Assembly: GCF_031457955.1 (NCBI RefSeq)
Contig: NZ_JAVDXN010000012.1
Span: 1-64,000, forward strand
From: Mixta sp031457955
Lineage (GTDB): Bacteria; Pseudomonadota; Gammaproteobacteria; Enterobacterales; Enterobacteriaceae
Reading direction: 5' to 3'
Length of the DNA: 64,000 nucleotides
The notes under the pieces were generated by a model. It saw only the letters and a program-made list of their open reading frames with translations, made no database searches and had not been told where the DNA came from. A program made the translations under genes and the position numbers. Shown here in pieces: positions 19,109 through 27,928 of the stretch. How positions within the stretch are numbered: position 1 is the first letter of the stretch; every line of letters starts with the position of its first letter.

Positions 19109-19750
19109 TTAGCCTTTTTTAACCGACTCACCCAGCCACAGCTGAACGGACGCGCGTTGCCATTGAAACCAGGCATAGTGCGCCAGATTTTCCGGCAACG
19201 CATCGCCGTGCAGCGCCAGCCGATTAAGCATAATAGCCAAATCCGTATCGGCAATAGACCATTCGCCAAATAGATTTTGTTGCCCTGCGCCCAGCAGGCG
19301 TTGCGCGCCATCGATAAGTTTAGCGGCGCTATGGCGCGCGTCCTCGCTTAGCGGTGAATATTTTTGTCCGGCAAACAGCGCTTCGGTGGGCCGCTCCTGT
19401 CGGATAGCGATAAAATCGCTGCGCAGCCACGCCTGTAGCTCGCGCGCCCGGGCGCGTTTTTGCCGGTCATGCGGATAGAGACGCTCATACTCCGGCGCAG
19501 GAAAGCACTCCTCCAGATATTCCGTAATCGCCGAGGATTCGCTGAGCTGAACGTTATCCAGCGCCAGCGTGGGTACGCGTCGGGTCAGTGAAACGGCGGC
19601 ATACGCTTCGGTTAAATGCTGCTGATGCGCCAAATCAACCCGCTGTAGCGTAAACGGCAGCCCTTTTTCCCGCAGGGCGACATAAACCGACATCGCCCAG
19701 GGACTGTAGCAATTAGCGTCTGACCACAGCTTAATGGTGGGATAGTGCAT
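19109..19750 (-). CDS. yfcF: glutathione S-transferase YfcF
   Basis: A 213-residue glutathione S-transferase: N-terminal thioredoxin-like domain with the RRVPTLALDNVQLSESSAI region (about 58-76) and an all-helical C-terminal domain (FGEWSIADTDLAIMLNR near 161-177). E. coli YfcF has glutathione-dependent transferase/peroxidase activity. In E. coli yfcE lies upstream and yfcG and folX lie between yfcF and yfcH; those three are missing here. Confidence 0.92.
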   Translation of the reverse strand: MHYPTIKLWSDANCYSPWAMSVYVALREKGLPFTLQRVDLAHQQHLTEAYAAVSLTRRVPTLALDNVQLSESSAITEYLEECFPAPEYERLYPHDRQKRARARELQAWLRSDFIAIRQERPTEALFAGQKYSPLSEDARHSAAKLIDGAQRLLGAGQQNLFGEWSIADTDLAIMLNRLALHGDALPENLAHYAWFQWQRASVQLWLGESVKKG

Positions 19751-19963
19751 GCTGTTCTCTCCTGCGCGTTAACGCTTTATGTGCCATTGGTCGTTGCCGC
19801 AGCGGGCAACTATCAGGATAACGGCACAGGTTTGTTGCCGCTTCCGTTTGTTTACCGGAGATTTTCCGCGTTGGCAATGGCTATTACGGCGCGATAGTAA
19901 CACCCTTGCCATGGTTCTCTTCTATGCTGAATAAACAGCAATAACACCGGCATAAGGCTTCAC

Positions 19964-20857
19964 ATGCAAATATTAATTACGGGCGGTACTGGCCTGATTG
20001 GGCGTCATCTGGTGACGCATCTGCTGGCGCGCGGCAATCGGGTAAGCGTGGTCACGCGTAATGTTGAAGCGGCGCGCGAACTGCTTGGCCCGCAGGTCAG
20101 CATCTGGTCCGGGCTTAATCAACAGCGCGATCTGAACGGTATCGATGCGGTGATTAACCTTGCCGGTGAGCCGATCGCCAGCAAGCGCTGGACACCGCAG
20201 CACAAACAGCTGCTTTGCGAAAGCCGCTGGCAAATTACTGAGCAGCTGGCCTCGTTAATTAACGCCAGCAGCGAGCCGCCTGCGGTACTGATTTCCGGCT
20301 CTGCCACCGGTTATTACGGCAATACCGGCGAGCTGGTATTGACCGAAGAGGATAAAGGTCACGATGAGTTTACCCATCAGCTCTGCGCGCGCTGGGAAGC
20401 GCTGGCGATGACCGCCGCCAGCGAGCAGACCCGCGTTTGCCTGCTGCGCACCGGCGTGGTGCTGGCCAAAGAAGGCGGCGCGCTGGCGCAGATGAAAAAG
20501 CCTTTTATGTTGGGTCTCGGCGGCCCGCTCGGCAATGGACGCCAGTACCTGCCGTGGATCCACCTGGACGATATGCTGAGCGGCATTCTCTGGCTGCTGG
20601 ATCATCCGCTGCATGGCGCGTTTAATATGGTGGCGCCCTATGCGGTACGCAATGAGCAGTTCGCCGCCACGCTGGGTAAGGTAATGCACCGCCCGGCGCT
20701 GATCCGCACGCCCGCCAGCGCCATAAAATTGCTGATGGGCGAATCTTCGGTGCTGGTGCTGGGCGGGCAGCATGTATTACCGGAGCGGCTACAGGCATCC
20801 GGTTTCCGCTTCCGCTGGCATGAGCTGGATAAAGCGCTGGCGGACGTGTGCACATAG
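19964..20857 (+). CDS. yfcH: SDR-family epimerase-like protein YfcH
   Basis: A 297-residue member of the TIGR01777 epimerase group of short-chain dehydrogenases. The NAD(P)-binding motif TGGTGLIGRHL is at residues 6-16; SGSATGYYG and a C-terminal DUF1731-type region follow. The reaction is unknown. It is divergent from yfcF and convergent with hisP. Confidence 0.93.
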   Translation: MQILITGGTGLIGRHLVTHLLARGNRVSVVTRNVEAARELLGPQVSIWSGLNQQRDLNGIDAVINLAGEPIASKRWTPQHKQLLCESRWQITEQLASLINASSEPPAVLISGSATGYYGNTGELVLTEEDKGHDEFTHQLCARWEALAMTAASEQTRVCLLRTGVVLAKEGGALAQMKKPFMLGLGGPLGNGRQYLPWIHLDDMLSGILWLLDHPLHGAFNMVAPYAVRNEQFAATLGKVMHRPALIRTPASAIKLLMGESSVLVLGGQHVLPERLQASGFRFRWHELDKALADVCT

Positions 20858-20894
20858 CCTGTAAAAGACGCACTGTTATCCGTAGCGGCTACGG

Positions 20895-21668
20895 CTATTT
20901 CAACACCCCGGAAAGAAACTGCTGTAACCGTGCGCTTTTCGGCTGACTGAACAGCGTCCCTGGCGGCCCTTCCTCCTCAATTTTGCCCTGATGCAGAAAA
21001 ATAACGTGGCTGGAGACGTGGCGGGCAAACTCCATCTCATGGGTGACCACCACCATGGTTTTGCCCTCTTCCGCCAGCTTCTGCATAATGCGCAGCACTT
21101 CGCCCACCAGCTCAGGATCGAGCGCGGAGGTCGGCTCATCGAACAGCAGCACATCCGGCTCCATCGCCAGCGCGCGCGCAATGGAGACGCGCTGCTGCTG
21201 GCCGCCGGAGAGGTTAACCGGATACTTCGCCTGGGCGCGCTCATCAATGCCGACTTTATTGAGATAGCGCAGCGCCCGCTCGCGCGCCTCCGCCTTGCTT
21301 AACCCCAGCACCTGAATCGGCGCTTCCATCACATTCTCCAGCACCGTCATGTGGCTCCAGAGATTAAAGTGCTGAAACACCATGGTAAGACGCGTGCGCA
21401 GCAGACGCAGCTGCTCTTTATTCGCCACCTTCAGCTGCCCGTCGCTGTCACGCACCAGATTAATGGGCTGGTTATTGACCATAATCGTGCCTTCGCTCGG
21501 CTTTTCCAGGAAGTTAATACAGCGCAGAAAGGTGCTTTTCCCGGAGCCGGACGAGCCGATAATGGTAATCACATCGCCAGCGTTGGCCTGTAGCGAAACG
21601 CCTTTTAACACCTCATGTTCACCATAGCGTTTATGCAGTTCGGTAACGTTGAGTTTATTTTCAGCCAT
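20895..21668 (-). CDS. hisP: histidine/basic amino acid ABC transporter ATPase
   Basis: HisP powers the HisQMP importer from the cytoplasmic face. Walker A GSSGSGKST (about residues 38-46), signature LSGGQQQR, Walker B LLFDEPTSALD and the switch histidine VVVTHEM are all intact. The 257 residues match E. coli. Last gene of hisJ-hisQ-hisM-hisP, eight bases after hisM. Confidence 0.97.
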   Translation of the reverse strand: MAENKLNVTELHKRYGEHEVLKGVSLQANAGDVITIIGSSGSGKSTFLRCINFLEKPSEGTIMVNNQPINLVRDSDGQLKVANKEQLRLLRTRLTMVFQHFNLWSHMTVLENVMEAPIQVLGLSKAEARERALRYLNKVGIDERAQAKYPVNLSGGQQQRVSIARALAMEPDVLLFDEPTSALDPELVGEVLRIMQKLAEEGKTMVVVTHEMEFARHVSSHVIFLHQGKIEEEGPPGTLFSQPKSARLQQFLSGVLK

Positions 21669-21676
21669 AGTCGTAC

Positions 21677-22393
21677 TCAGTGGGACGATGAAGGTTTAAG
21701 GTGCGCCAGCCAGCGCTTTTCCGCCTTGCGGAACAGGCTAATCAACACGTAAGAAATCACTAAATAGATCGCCGCCGCGATGCCAAAAGCGGTAAAGGGC
21801 TGATAGGTGGCGGCGTTGATATCGCGCGCAATTTTCAGCAAGTCGGGCACGGTGGCGGTAAAGGCCAGCGCCGTTGAGTGCAGCATTAAAATCACTTCAT
21901 TACTGTAGGCGGGCAGCGCGATACGCAGCGCCGCAGGCAAAATAATGCAGCGATAAAGCTTAAAGGTTGAAAAACCGTAGGCGCGCGCCGCCTCGATTTC
22001 ACCGTGGGATACCGAGCGAATCGCACCGGCAAAGATCTCGGTGGTATAGGCGCAGGTGTTCAGCGTAAAAGCCAGCAGCGTACAGTTCAGGCCGCTGCGG
22101 AAAAAGGCGCTGAGCAGCTCCGATCCTTTCACGACTTCCAGCGTGTACATGCCGGAATAGATAATCAGCAGCTGCACATAGAGCGGCGTGCCGCGAAAAA
22201 TCCAGGTAAACAGCCACACCGGCGCGCGCACCGCTTTGTTGGGCGAGACGCGCGCAATAGCCAGCAGCACCGCCAGACAGCCGCCAATCACCACGGAAAG
22301 GATCAGCAGCCACAGCGTCACCGCCACGCCGGTAAAGCGATAGCCATCGCTCCAGAGCAGCGCTTTCCAGTACTCCTGTAAAATCTCGATCAT
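21677..22393 (-). CDS. hisM: histidine ABC transporter permease HisM
   Basis: Inner-membrane permease with about five helices and the EAA loop (GEIEAARAYGFS) that contacts HisP. The start at 22393 (MIEILQEYWKALL) matches E. coli HisM at 238 residues and overlaps the hisQ stop by four bases (ATGA); the frame extends 16 codons upstream into hisQ without homology. Confidence 0.96.
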   Translation of the reverse strand: MIEILQEYWKALLWSDGYRFTGVAVTLWLLILSVVIGGCLAVLLAIARVSPNKAVRAPVWLFTWIFRGTPLYVQLLIIYSGMYTLEVVKGSELLSAFFRSGLNCTLLAFTLNTCAYTTEIFAGAIRSVSHGEIEAARAYGFSTFKLYRCIILPAALRIALPAYSNEVILMLHSTALAFTATVPDLLKIARDINAATYQPFTAFGIAAAIYLVISYVLISLFRKAEKRWLAHLKPSSSH

Positions 22394-23076
22394 AGCTCGG
22401 CCTTCTTCACGCCCACGGAATAGCGACGCTCCAGCCACCACAGCACGCCATTTGATAAGGTGGTAAACAGCAGATAGATAATGCCCGCTACCAGCGCGAA
22501 CCAGAACGGCTGCCAGGTACTTTTACCAGCCAGCTGGGTCGCTTTTACCACATCCTCCAGCCCCAGCAGCGATACCAGCGCCGTGGCCTTTAGCACCACC
22601 TGCCAGTTATTGCCGATGCCGGGCAGCGCAAAGCGCATCATGGAAGGAAAAAGTATGCGGCGAAATACCTGCGCGCCGGTAAAGCCAAAGGCGGTCGCCG
22701 CTTCGATCTGCCCTTTCGGCACCGCCATAAAGGCGCCGCGAAAAGTCTCAGTAAAGTAAGCGCCGTAGATAAAGCCCAGCGTCAGCACCCCGGCCGTCAT
22801 CGGATCGATATCAAACTGCGCCATGCCCAGCGCGCTGGTGATCTCATTCAGCGCGATCTGCAACCCGTAGAAGATCAGCAGCATCAACACCAAGTCCGGC
22901 ACGCCGCGTATCAGCGTGGTGTACGCTTCAGAGAGCAGCGCCAGCGGACGATAGCGCGACAGTCGCGCACCCGCGCCCACCAGCCCTAACATCACCGCGA
23001 TCAGCACCGAACTGAGCGCCAGCTCCAGCGTCACCAGCGCGCCGCGCAAGATAACTTCAGAATAGCCATACAGCAT
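22390..23076 (-). CDS. hisQ: histidine ABC transporter permease HisQ
   Basis: Partner permease of HisM; 228 residues from the start at 23076 (MLYGYSEVILRG), equal to E. coli. The EAA loop reads GQIEAATAFGFTG. The frame opens 20 codons upstream, but that part overlaps a hairpin and lacks homology. The 72-base gap to the binding-protein gene contains that hairpin. Confidence 0.96.
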   Translation of the reverse strand: MLYGYSEVILRGALVTLELALSSVLIAVMLGLVGAGARLSRYRPLALLSEAYTTLIRGVPDLVLMLLIFYGLQIALNEITSALGMAQFDIDPMTAGVLTLGFIYGAYFTETFRGAFMAVPKGQIEAATAFGFTGAQVFRRILFPSMMRFALPGIGNNWQVVLKATALVSLLGLEDVVKATQLAGKSTWQPFWFALVAGIIYLLFTTLSNGVLWWLERRYSVGVKKAEL

Positions 23077-23110
23077 CAACGAAATCCTGGCGTAACAGAA
23101 GAGACAACGC

Positions 23111-23133
23111 GCCGCTCGCGGTAAGCGAGCGGC
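23111..23133 (-). other. stem-loop between hisJ/argT and hisQ
   Basis: Perfect arms GCCGCTCGC / GCGAGCGGC with a five-base loop, no T-run. The equivalent gap in Salmonella carries a REP sequence; such hairpins stabilise the upstream binding-protein mRNA so that it is made in excess over the permease. Confidence 0.7.
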
Positions 23134-23148
23134 CATAACGGTCGGCGA

Positions 23149-23925
23149 TTAATCACCGTAAACGTTAAAATCAAAATACTTTTTCGCGATCTTATCGTAG
23201 GTGCCATCTTTACGGATTTCGGCAAACGCTTTATCAATGGCGGCTTTCAGTTCGCCATCTTCTTTGCGCAGCCCGATACCGGTGCCGACGCCGAAGATTT
23301 TGTCATCCTTCACCGCCGGACCGGCAAAAGCGTAATCTTTCCCTACCGGCTGTTTCAGGAAGCCTTCGCTTGCCTGCACCTCATCCTGAAAAGCCGCATC
23401 GATGCGGCCTGCGTTCAAATCCTGATAGACCAGATCCTGGTTCGCGTAAGGCGTAACGGTGACACCCTTCGGACGCCAGTATTGATTAGCGTAGGTTTCC
23501 TGGGTGGTGCCCTGTAGCAGGCCGATATTTTTGCCTCTTAACGATTCCGGCGTCGGCTCCAGCTTCGCGCCTTTCGGCGCGACCAGACGCGCGTTCGCTG
23601 CGTAAAGCTTCTCAGAGAAGGCGATCTCCTGCTGACGCTTCTCGGTGATCGAGAGCGAAGAGATAATAAAATCGATTTTTTTCGCCTTCAGCGATGGGAT
23701 CAGCGCATCAAAATCGCTCTCCACATAGGTGCACTGCGCGTCAATACGCTTACAGATCTCATTCGCCAGATCGATATCAAAACCCACCAGCTGGCCCTGC
23801 GCGTTTTTTGACTCAAACGGTGGATAAGTAGGATCGTTACCGATACGCAGCGTTTTCGGTACGGCAGCGCCAACTGTGCCTGCGAAAGCCAGCAACAAAG
23901 AGAGAGCCAGAACGCGCTTTTTCAT
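23149..23925 (-). CDS. hisJ: periplasmic basic amino acid/histidine binding protein (HisJ/ArgT)
   Basis: Periplasmic family-3 solute-binding protein feeding HisQMP. A Sec signal peptide (MKKRVLALSLLLAFAGTVGA) precedes the mature chain; 258 residues in total. E. coli has two tandem paralogues, argT (Lys/Arg/Orn) and hisJ (His); only one is here and it mixes features of both: DFDALIPSLKAKKID, YANQDLVY and ending FNVYGD resemble ArgT, while FQDEV and GVGTG resemble HisJ. Ligand preference cannot be read from this. A sigma-54 promoter lies upstream. Confidence 0.93.
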   Translation of the reverse strand: MKKRVLALSLLLAFAGTVGAAVPKTLRIGNDPTYPPFESKNAQGQLVGFDIDLANEICKRIDAQCTYVESDFDALIPSLKAKKIDFIISSLSITEKRQQEIAFSEKLYAANARLVAPKGAKLEPTPESLRGKNIGLLQGTTQETYANQYWRPKGVTVTPYANQDLVYQDLNAGRIDAAFQDEVQASEGFLKQPVGKDYAFAGPAVKDDKIFGVGTGIGLRKEDGELKAAIDKAFAEIRKDGTYDKIAKKYFDFNVYGD

Positions 23926-23988
23926 GGGGTATCCTCAAGTGAAAGGCTTATCGTTATGTGAGATATGACGGGTTTGCATTCAGGGAAT

Positions 23989-24004
23989 TGCACTTTTCAT
24001 GCCA
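23989..24004 (-). promoter_or_regulatory. sigma-54 promoter of the hisJ/argT-hisQMP operon
   Basis: The minus strand reads TGGCATGAAAAGTGCA, which fits the sigma-54 consensus TGGCAYRNNNNTTGCW at every defined base except one. It is about 64 bases before the hisJ/argT start. The Salmonella argT promoter is known to be nitrogen-regulated by NtrC and sigma-54. Upstream, around 24128-24178, several GGTGCA/TGCACC half-sites resemble NtrC sites, though not a clean consensus dyad. Confidence 0.75.
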
Positions 24005-24197
24005 GTTTGGCGCGCTGCGGCACGATCGATATTCGGCCGTAAGCGCCGCAAAAACCGGCACAGGCGCTTCGTTTGTGAATGAAATATAGCAGGCTTGAAA
24101 ACAGGAAAAAGCGACATTGTTACGTTTTGGTGCATGACCTGCACGAATAGTGATCCAGGCCGAATTAATGCACCAAAACAGCACATTTTATGTGACG

Positions 24198-24767
24198 TTA
24201 TGCACCTTGCCAGCGCGTGAACAGATCTTCCGGCAGCGTAATATCAAACTGATCCAGCACCCGGTTCAGCGTTTGATCGACTACATCCATCAGGCTCTGC
24301 GGGCGATGATAAAAGGCGGGCACCGGCGGCATGATGATTGCGCCCAGCTCTGCGGCGCTGGTCATTAAGCGTAAATGCCCCAGATGCAGTGGCGTTTCCC
24401 GCACGCACAGCACCAGACGACGGCGCTCTTTCAGCACCACATCGGCGGCGCGCGTCAGCAGCCCGTCGCTGTAGCTGTGAACAATGCCCGATAAGGTTTT
24501 CATTGAGCAGGGCAAAATCGCCATGCCTTCGGTTCTAAACGAGCCAGAAGAGATGCTGGCGGCGATATCACGTACATCGTGTACCACATCAGCGAACGCC
24601 TGCACCTGACGCAGGGTAAAATCGGTCTCCAGCGCCAGCGTCTGACGCGCGGCGTTACTCATCACCAGGTGTGTTTCAATCTCCGGCAACGGCTTCAATA
24701 GCTGCAACATCCGCACGCCATAAATAACGCCGCTGGCGCCGGAAATGCCGACGATGACTCTTTTCAT
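24198..24767 (-). CDS. ubiX: flavin prenyltransferase UbiX
   Basis: UbiX makes the prenylated FMN cofactor used by UbiD in ubiquinone synthesis. The FMN-binding start VGISGASG and the CVRETPLHLGHL segment are conserved. The start at 24767 gives MKRVIVGISG and 189 residues as in E. coli; two codons upstream is another ATG. In E. coli purF is next upstream; here 4.8 kb intervenes. Confidence 0.96.
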   Translation of the reverse strand: MKRVIVGISGASGVIYGVRMLQLLKPLPEIETHLVMSNAARQTLALETDFTLRQVQAFADVVHDVRDIAASISSGSFRTEGMAILPCSMKTLSGIVHSYSDGLLTRAADVVLKERRRLVLCVRETPLHLGHLRLMTSAAELGAIIMPPVPAFYHRPQSLMDVVDQTLNRVLDQFDITLPEDLFTRWQGA

Positions 24768-24825
24768 GAACATACCTTACTTATTGGTGGGAGGGTAGTT
24801 TGGACGCCCGCCCACAAGATTACAA

Positions 24826-25743
24826 TCAAACCGCTGTTGCCACACCCTTCAGCGCTTCCGCCTGCGTGGCAAACAGCGCAATAAGATGATCCGCGACCAC
24901 CCGTACTCGCCGCGAATGCGCCATATCGGCATGCATCACCAGCCAGATGGGCTGCTCAACGCCCAGCTCGGCCAGCACGCAGTGCAGCCCTGCCTGCTGC
25001 GCAAGAAAATGGGGCAGCACCGCTAATCCCGTTCCGGCCACCACGGCGGCGAGCTGCGCTGACAGCGTATTGGTTTCCAGCCGACAAGGACGCCCGCGTA
25101 AAGTGCGCAACACCCACTTTGCCGCTGGCAGATGGTGATGGGTTTCCGCCCAGCCAATGAAATCATCATGCTCAAACGCGGCGTTTTCCTTATCAGGCTG
25201 CCGGGACGCCAGATAAGCGGCGGAGCCATACAGGCCAAAACCCAGCGTGCCCAGCCGCTTGATGGTGAGATTACCCGCTTCGGGACGCACCATTCTGATC
25301 GCCAAATCGGCATCGCGCCGGTGCAGGTTCACCGTTTGCAAACCGCTGACCACCTCTATGCGCAGCTCCGGGTGCTGGGCAAACAGCGCGCCCAGCGACG
25401 GCACAATCAGCGGATTCGCCAGATTCTCCGCCGTGGCCAGACGTACCAGCCCTGCGACCTTGCCCTGTAACTGCGCCGCCTCGCCAAACGCGAGCGCGGC
25501 ATACTCCATGGCTTCCGCCCGTTCCAGCAATGCTTCACCTTCATCAGTCAGGCGATAGCCGGTTTGATGGCGGCTAAAAAGCGGTACGCCAAGGGCGGAC
25601 TCCAGCCGATCCAGGCGACGTGACAGGGTCGCGATGCCCATACGCAGCTCATCAGCAGCACGACTTAAGGTGCCGCAGCGGGCAACGGCAAGAAATATTC
25701 GGGTGTCATCCCAGTGAACAGCAGCGTGCATGTCATTTTTCAA
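24826..25743 (-). CDS. LysR-family transcriptional regulator
   Basis: A 305-residue LysR regulator with N-terminal helix-turn-helix (FLAVARCGTLSRAADELRMG, about 18-37) and a LysR substrate-binding domain. It is divergent from the aldo/keto reductase remnant and the MFS gene starting at 25829 and 26056, so it probably controls them; the 85-base gap would hold the shared operator. Effector unknown. It lies in an insertion relative to E. coli. Confidence 0.9.
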   Translation of the reverse strand: MKNDMHAAVHWDDTRIFLAVARCGTLSRAADELRMGIATLSRRLDRLESALGVPLFSRHQTGYRLTDEGEALLERAEAMEYAALAFGEAAQLQGKVAGLVRLATAENLANPLIVPSLGALFAQHPELRIEVVSGLQTVNLHRRDADLAIRMVRPEAGNLTIKRLGTLGFGLYGSAAYLASRQPDKENAAFEHDDFIGWAETHHHLPAAKWVLRTLRGRPCRLETNTLSAQLAAVVAGTGLAVLPHFLAQQAGLHCVLAELGVEQPIWLVMHADMAHSRRVRVVADHLIALFATQAEALKGVATAV

Positions 25744-25828
25744 TAATGGAAAACGGGACGCCGATTTTAGCGCTACTTAGCCATCAGAGAAAAGCTGATA
25801 CTTCTCGCAACCAACTGGAGGAGCAAAC

Positions 25829-26030
25829 ATGCAACAACGACAACTGACGAAAAATTTACCGGTTTCCGCGCTGGGGCTGGGCTGCATAGGAATGAGTGAA
25901 TTATACGGGCCGCGCGATGACAATAAAGTTAACGTCGCATGAGTTAGCAACGTTACGGGAAGCGGTAACGGCACTACCGGTGATGGGCGAGCGCTATACC
26001 CACGAAGGTATGAAAGGTCTTGATGCGTGA
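25829..26030 (+). pseudogene. aldo/keto reductase remnant, internal deletion
   Basis: The N-terminal start of an aldo/keto reductase (MQQRQLTKNLPVSALGLG, then CIGMSELYGPRDD) reads from 25829 with a good GGAGGAG site and stops at 25942. From about 25923 a second frame reads the family C-terminus (LTSHELATLREAVTALPV, then MGERYTHEGMKGLDA) to the stop at 26028-26030. The roughly 250 or more residues between, including the catalytic Tyr and Lys, are gone and the two ends are out of frame. A whole enzyme was therefore once encoded between the LysR and MFS genes. Confidence 0.85.
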
Positions 26031-26055
26031 GCAACGACAAATAAAGGAGAGAAAT

Positions 26056-27249
26056 ATGAGCAGAACCGCAACGTTTGCAGCCCCGACATCCTATACCTGG
26101 CGGCGCTGGCTGGCGGTGGTGGCGTTGGGCATTAGCGCTTTTACTATCGTAACCAGCGAACTGGCGCCGATCGGCCTGCTTTCGGCGCTGGCGCAGGATT
26201 TTAACCAGCCTCAGGCCAGCACCGGCATTGTTGTCACGGCTTATGCCTGGGTGGCGGCGGTGGCGGCGCTGCTTTCCGGCGCACTGCCGCAGCGCATTTC
26301 ACGTCGTCTGCTGCTGACCGGCCTGATGCTGTTATTGGCGCTCTCTTGCCTCGCCGTTGCCTGGGCCGGTTCTTTTAACCTGCTGCTGGCTGCGCGTATT
26401 ACCGGTGCGCTGGCCCATGGCGCATTTTGGGCGCTAATCGGCACCGTTGCTGCCCAGCTGGTGCCTCCTGCTCGTCTCGGCCTGGCGACCGCGATTATTT
26501 TTGGGGGCGTATCGGCGGCCAGCGTTGCGGGCGTGCCGTTAACCAATTTTCTGGCGCATGTCGCCGGATGGCGCAGCGCCTTTACCCTCATTGCAGCAAT
26601 TGCTCTGTTAACCGCCTGTGTGATTGCCTGGAGCGTACCGCAATTAAAAGCAGCTGCGCCGCTCGGGCTGCGTGCGCTGTGGCTTCTTTTAACGCAGCGC
26701 GCTTTTTTACAGCTTTATTTCGCTACTGCCTGCGTGATTACCGCTCATTTTGCCGCCTTTACCTGGATAGAACCTTTGCTGTCAGAGACCTTACGCCTGC
26801 CTGCGTCGCTGGTCAGCATCCTGCTGTTGGTTTTTGGACTGGCGGGCGTTGGCGGCAATGTAGTGGCAGGCAAGTTTATTGACCGCCACCTGAAAGGCCT
26901 GGCGATTGCGGCATTAGTGTTAGCTGCCGCCGCGGTTGCGCTGTTGGCTATTCTGCCGGTGCAAGGACATCCGGCCGCGATTGGACTACTTCTGCTGGGC
27001 TGGGGCACAGGGATTGCGGTGATTTTTGTCGGCTTTCAGACATGGTTGTTACGTCTGGCGGGTGAAGCTGCGCAGGCCGCATCGGCAATTTATGTTGCTA
27101 TTTTTAACGCGGCCATTGGATTGGGCGCGTTGGCAGGCAGCCTGCTGCTGCGCTTTACTTCGGTTGAAGGAGTGCTGCTGACCGCTTCAGCGGCAATTAT
27201 GTTCAGCCTGGCGCCTGTGCTGCTGTTACCGGCCCCTGCACGAAATTAA
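26056..27249 (+). CDS. MFS efflux transporter, sugar/drug exporter type
   Basis: A 397-residue major facilitator with about 12 hydrophobic helices, resembling the DHA1 group that contains the sugar-efflux protein SotB and AraJ (motif GALPQRISRRLLLTG in the first loop; TSELAPIGLL in helix 1). The start at 26056 (MSRTATFAAP) is preceded by AAAGGAGAG. It follows the reductase remnant by 25 bases, suggesting a former two-gene operon under the divergent LysR regulator. Substrate unknown. Confidence 0.88.
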   Translation: MSRTATFAAPTSYTWRRWLAVVALGISAFTIVTSELAPIGLLSALAQDFNQPQASTGIVVTAYAWVAAVAALLSGALPQRISRRLLLTGLMLLLALSCLAVAWAGSFNLLLAARITGALAHGAFWALIGTVAAQLVPPARLGLATAIIFGGVSAASVAGVPLTNFLAHVAGWRSAFTLIAAIALLTACVIAWSVPQLKAAAPLGLRALWLLLTQRAFLQLYFATACVITAHFAAFTWIEPLLSETLRLPASLVSILLLVFGLAGVGGNVVAGKFIDRHLKGLAIAALVLAAAAVALLAILPVQGHPAAIGLLLLGWGTGIAVIFVGFQTWLLRLAGEAAQAASAIYVAIFNAAIGLGALAGSLLLRFTSVEGVLLTASAAIMFSLAPVLLLPAPARN

Positions 27250-27373
27250 TGTTTATGGGGTTTGCCGCGGTGTGAACCCCTTATTAGCGCTTTGCTATAT
27301 CATGAACAAGCTGTTTAATAGCTTGCCACGGCGGCTATTTTAAACGAGTGGATTATATTATTGGCGCTGCGCT

Positions 27374-27608
27374 TTATTTACTTTTAAGGGCGTCTTTCGC
27401 TTCCATTAAAATAGCAATAAGGTCATCAAGGGGCATTCTGGCAACAAATCCATGGGCGAAGTCGGTGTCAAAAAGCTCAGCCTCCAGCTGATTCACACCT
27501 TTATCCTGATTAATCTCAATAATTCTCTCTCGATCCAGTTGGATTTCAAGAGTCAGCTCTTCATATTCATTTGGGCTGGAAAAAAAGCTCTAAATTTTTC
27601 TTCGTCAT
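27374..27608 (-). pseudogene. decayed immunity-type gene, frameshifted
   Basis: A start at 27608 reads MTKKNLELF and then fails; shifting frame at the seven-base homopolymer at 27579-27585 gives a continuous tail containing SSPNEYEELTLEIQLDRE and INQDKGVNQLEAELFDTD, ending MEAKDALKSK at 27376. Removing one base of the homopolymer would restore a protein of about 77 residues. The small acidic product right behind a toxin-core fragment fits an orphan immunity gene. A sequencing error at the homopolymer is a possible alternative. Confidence 0.6.
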
Positions 27609-27612
27609 TTTT

Positions 27613-27743
27613 TTACCTGTGGATCCAGTAAGGAGCAGCAACAGAAGCGCCAGCAATCAGCAGGCCTTTCGCCTGTTCGGACATCATCTGGTCGTTACCC
27701 CGCAGGCGCATCGCCACCGAGCTGCTGCGCGGCTTGCCTGAAG
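27613..27743 (-). pseudogene. fragment of a second toxin gene (duplicated core)
   Basis: Positions 27634-27743 are about 90 percent identical to 28593-28700 inside the toxin gene, covering the part that encodes QAAQQLGGDAPAG and MMSEQAKGLLIAGASVAA. One inserted base breaks the frame (ACCCCG against the intact copy). After AGASVAA it diverges at once to PYWIHR and a stop, four bases before the next start codon. It looks like the shared core of a second toxin whose own tip was deleted. Confidence 0.75.
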
Positions 27744-27928
27744 TAATCGTCGCTTGAGACAGTTCTGGCAGAGAAGGTTATTATTTTAGACTGAAGACTT
27801 TTTGAGATTGCGCCATAGCCAGAAAAATATGCAGAACAAATTTTATCATTTATATGCAGGGCGATTCGCAGCGGTTTGCTTCCATTTAGCTGAAAGGCGC
27901 CTGTGGGCGTATCTGCTTCCCCATATTT

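Noticed and set aside
27257..27281. Possible terminator GGGGTT ... AACCCC after the MFS gene
   Set aside because: Six-base stem with a 12-base loop and no T-run; too weak to call.
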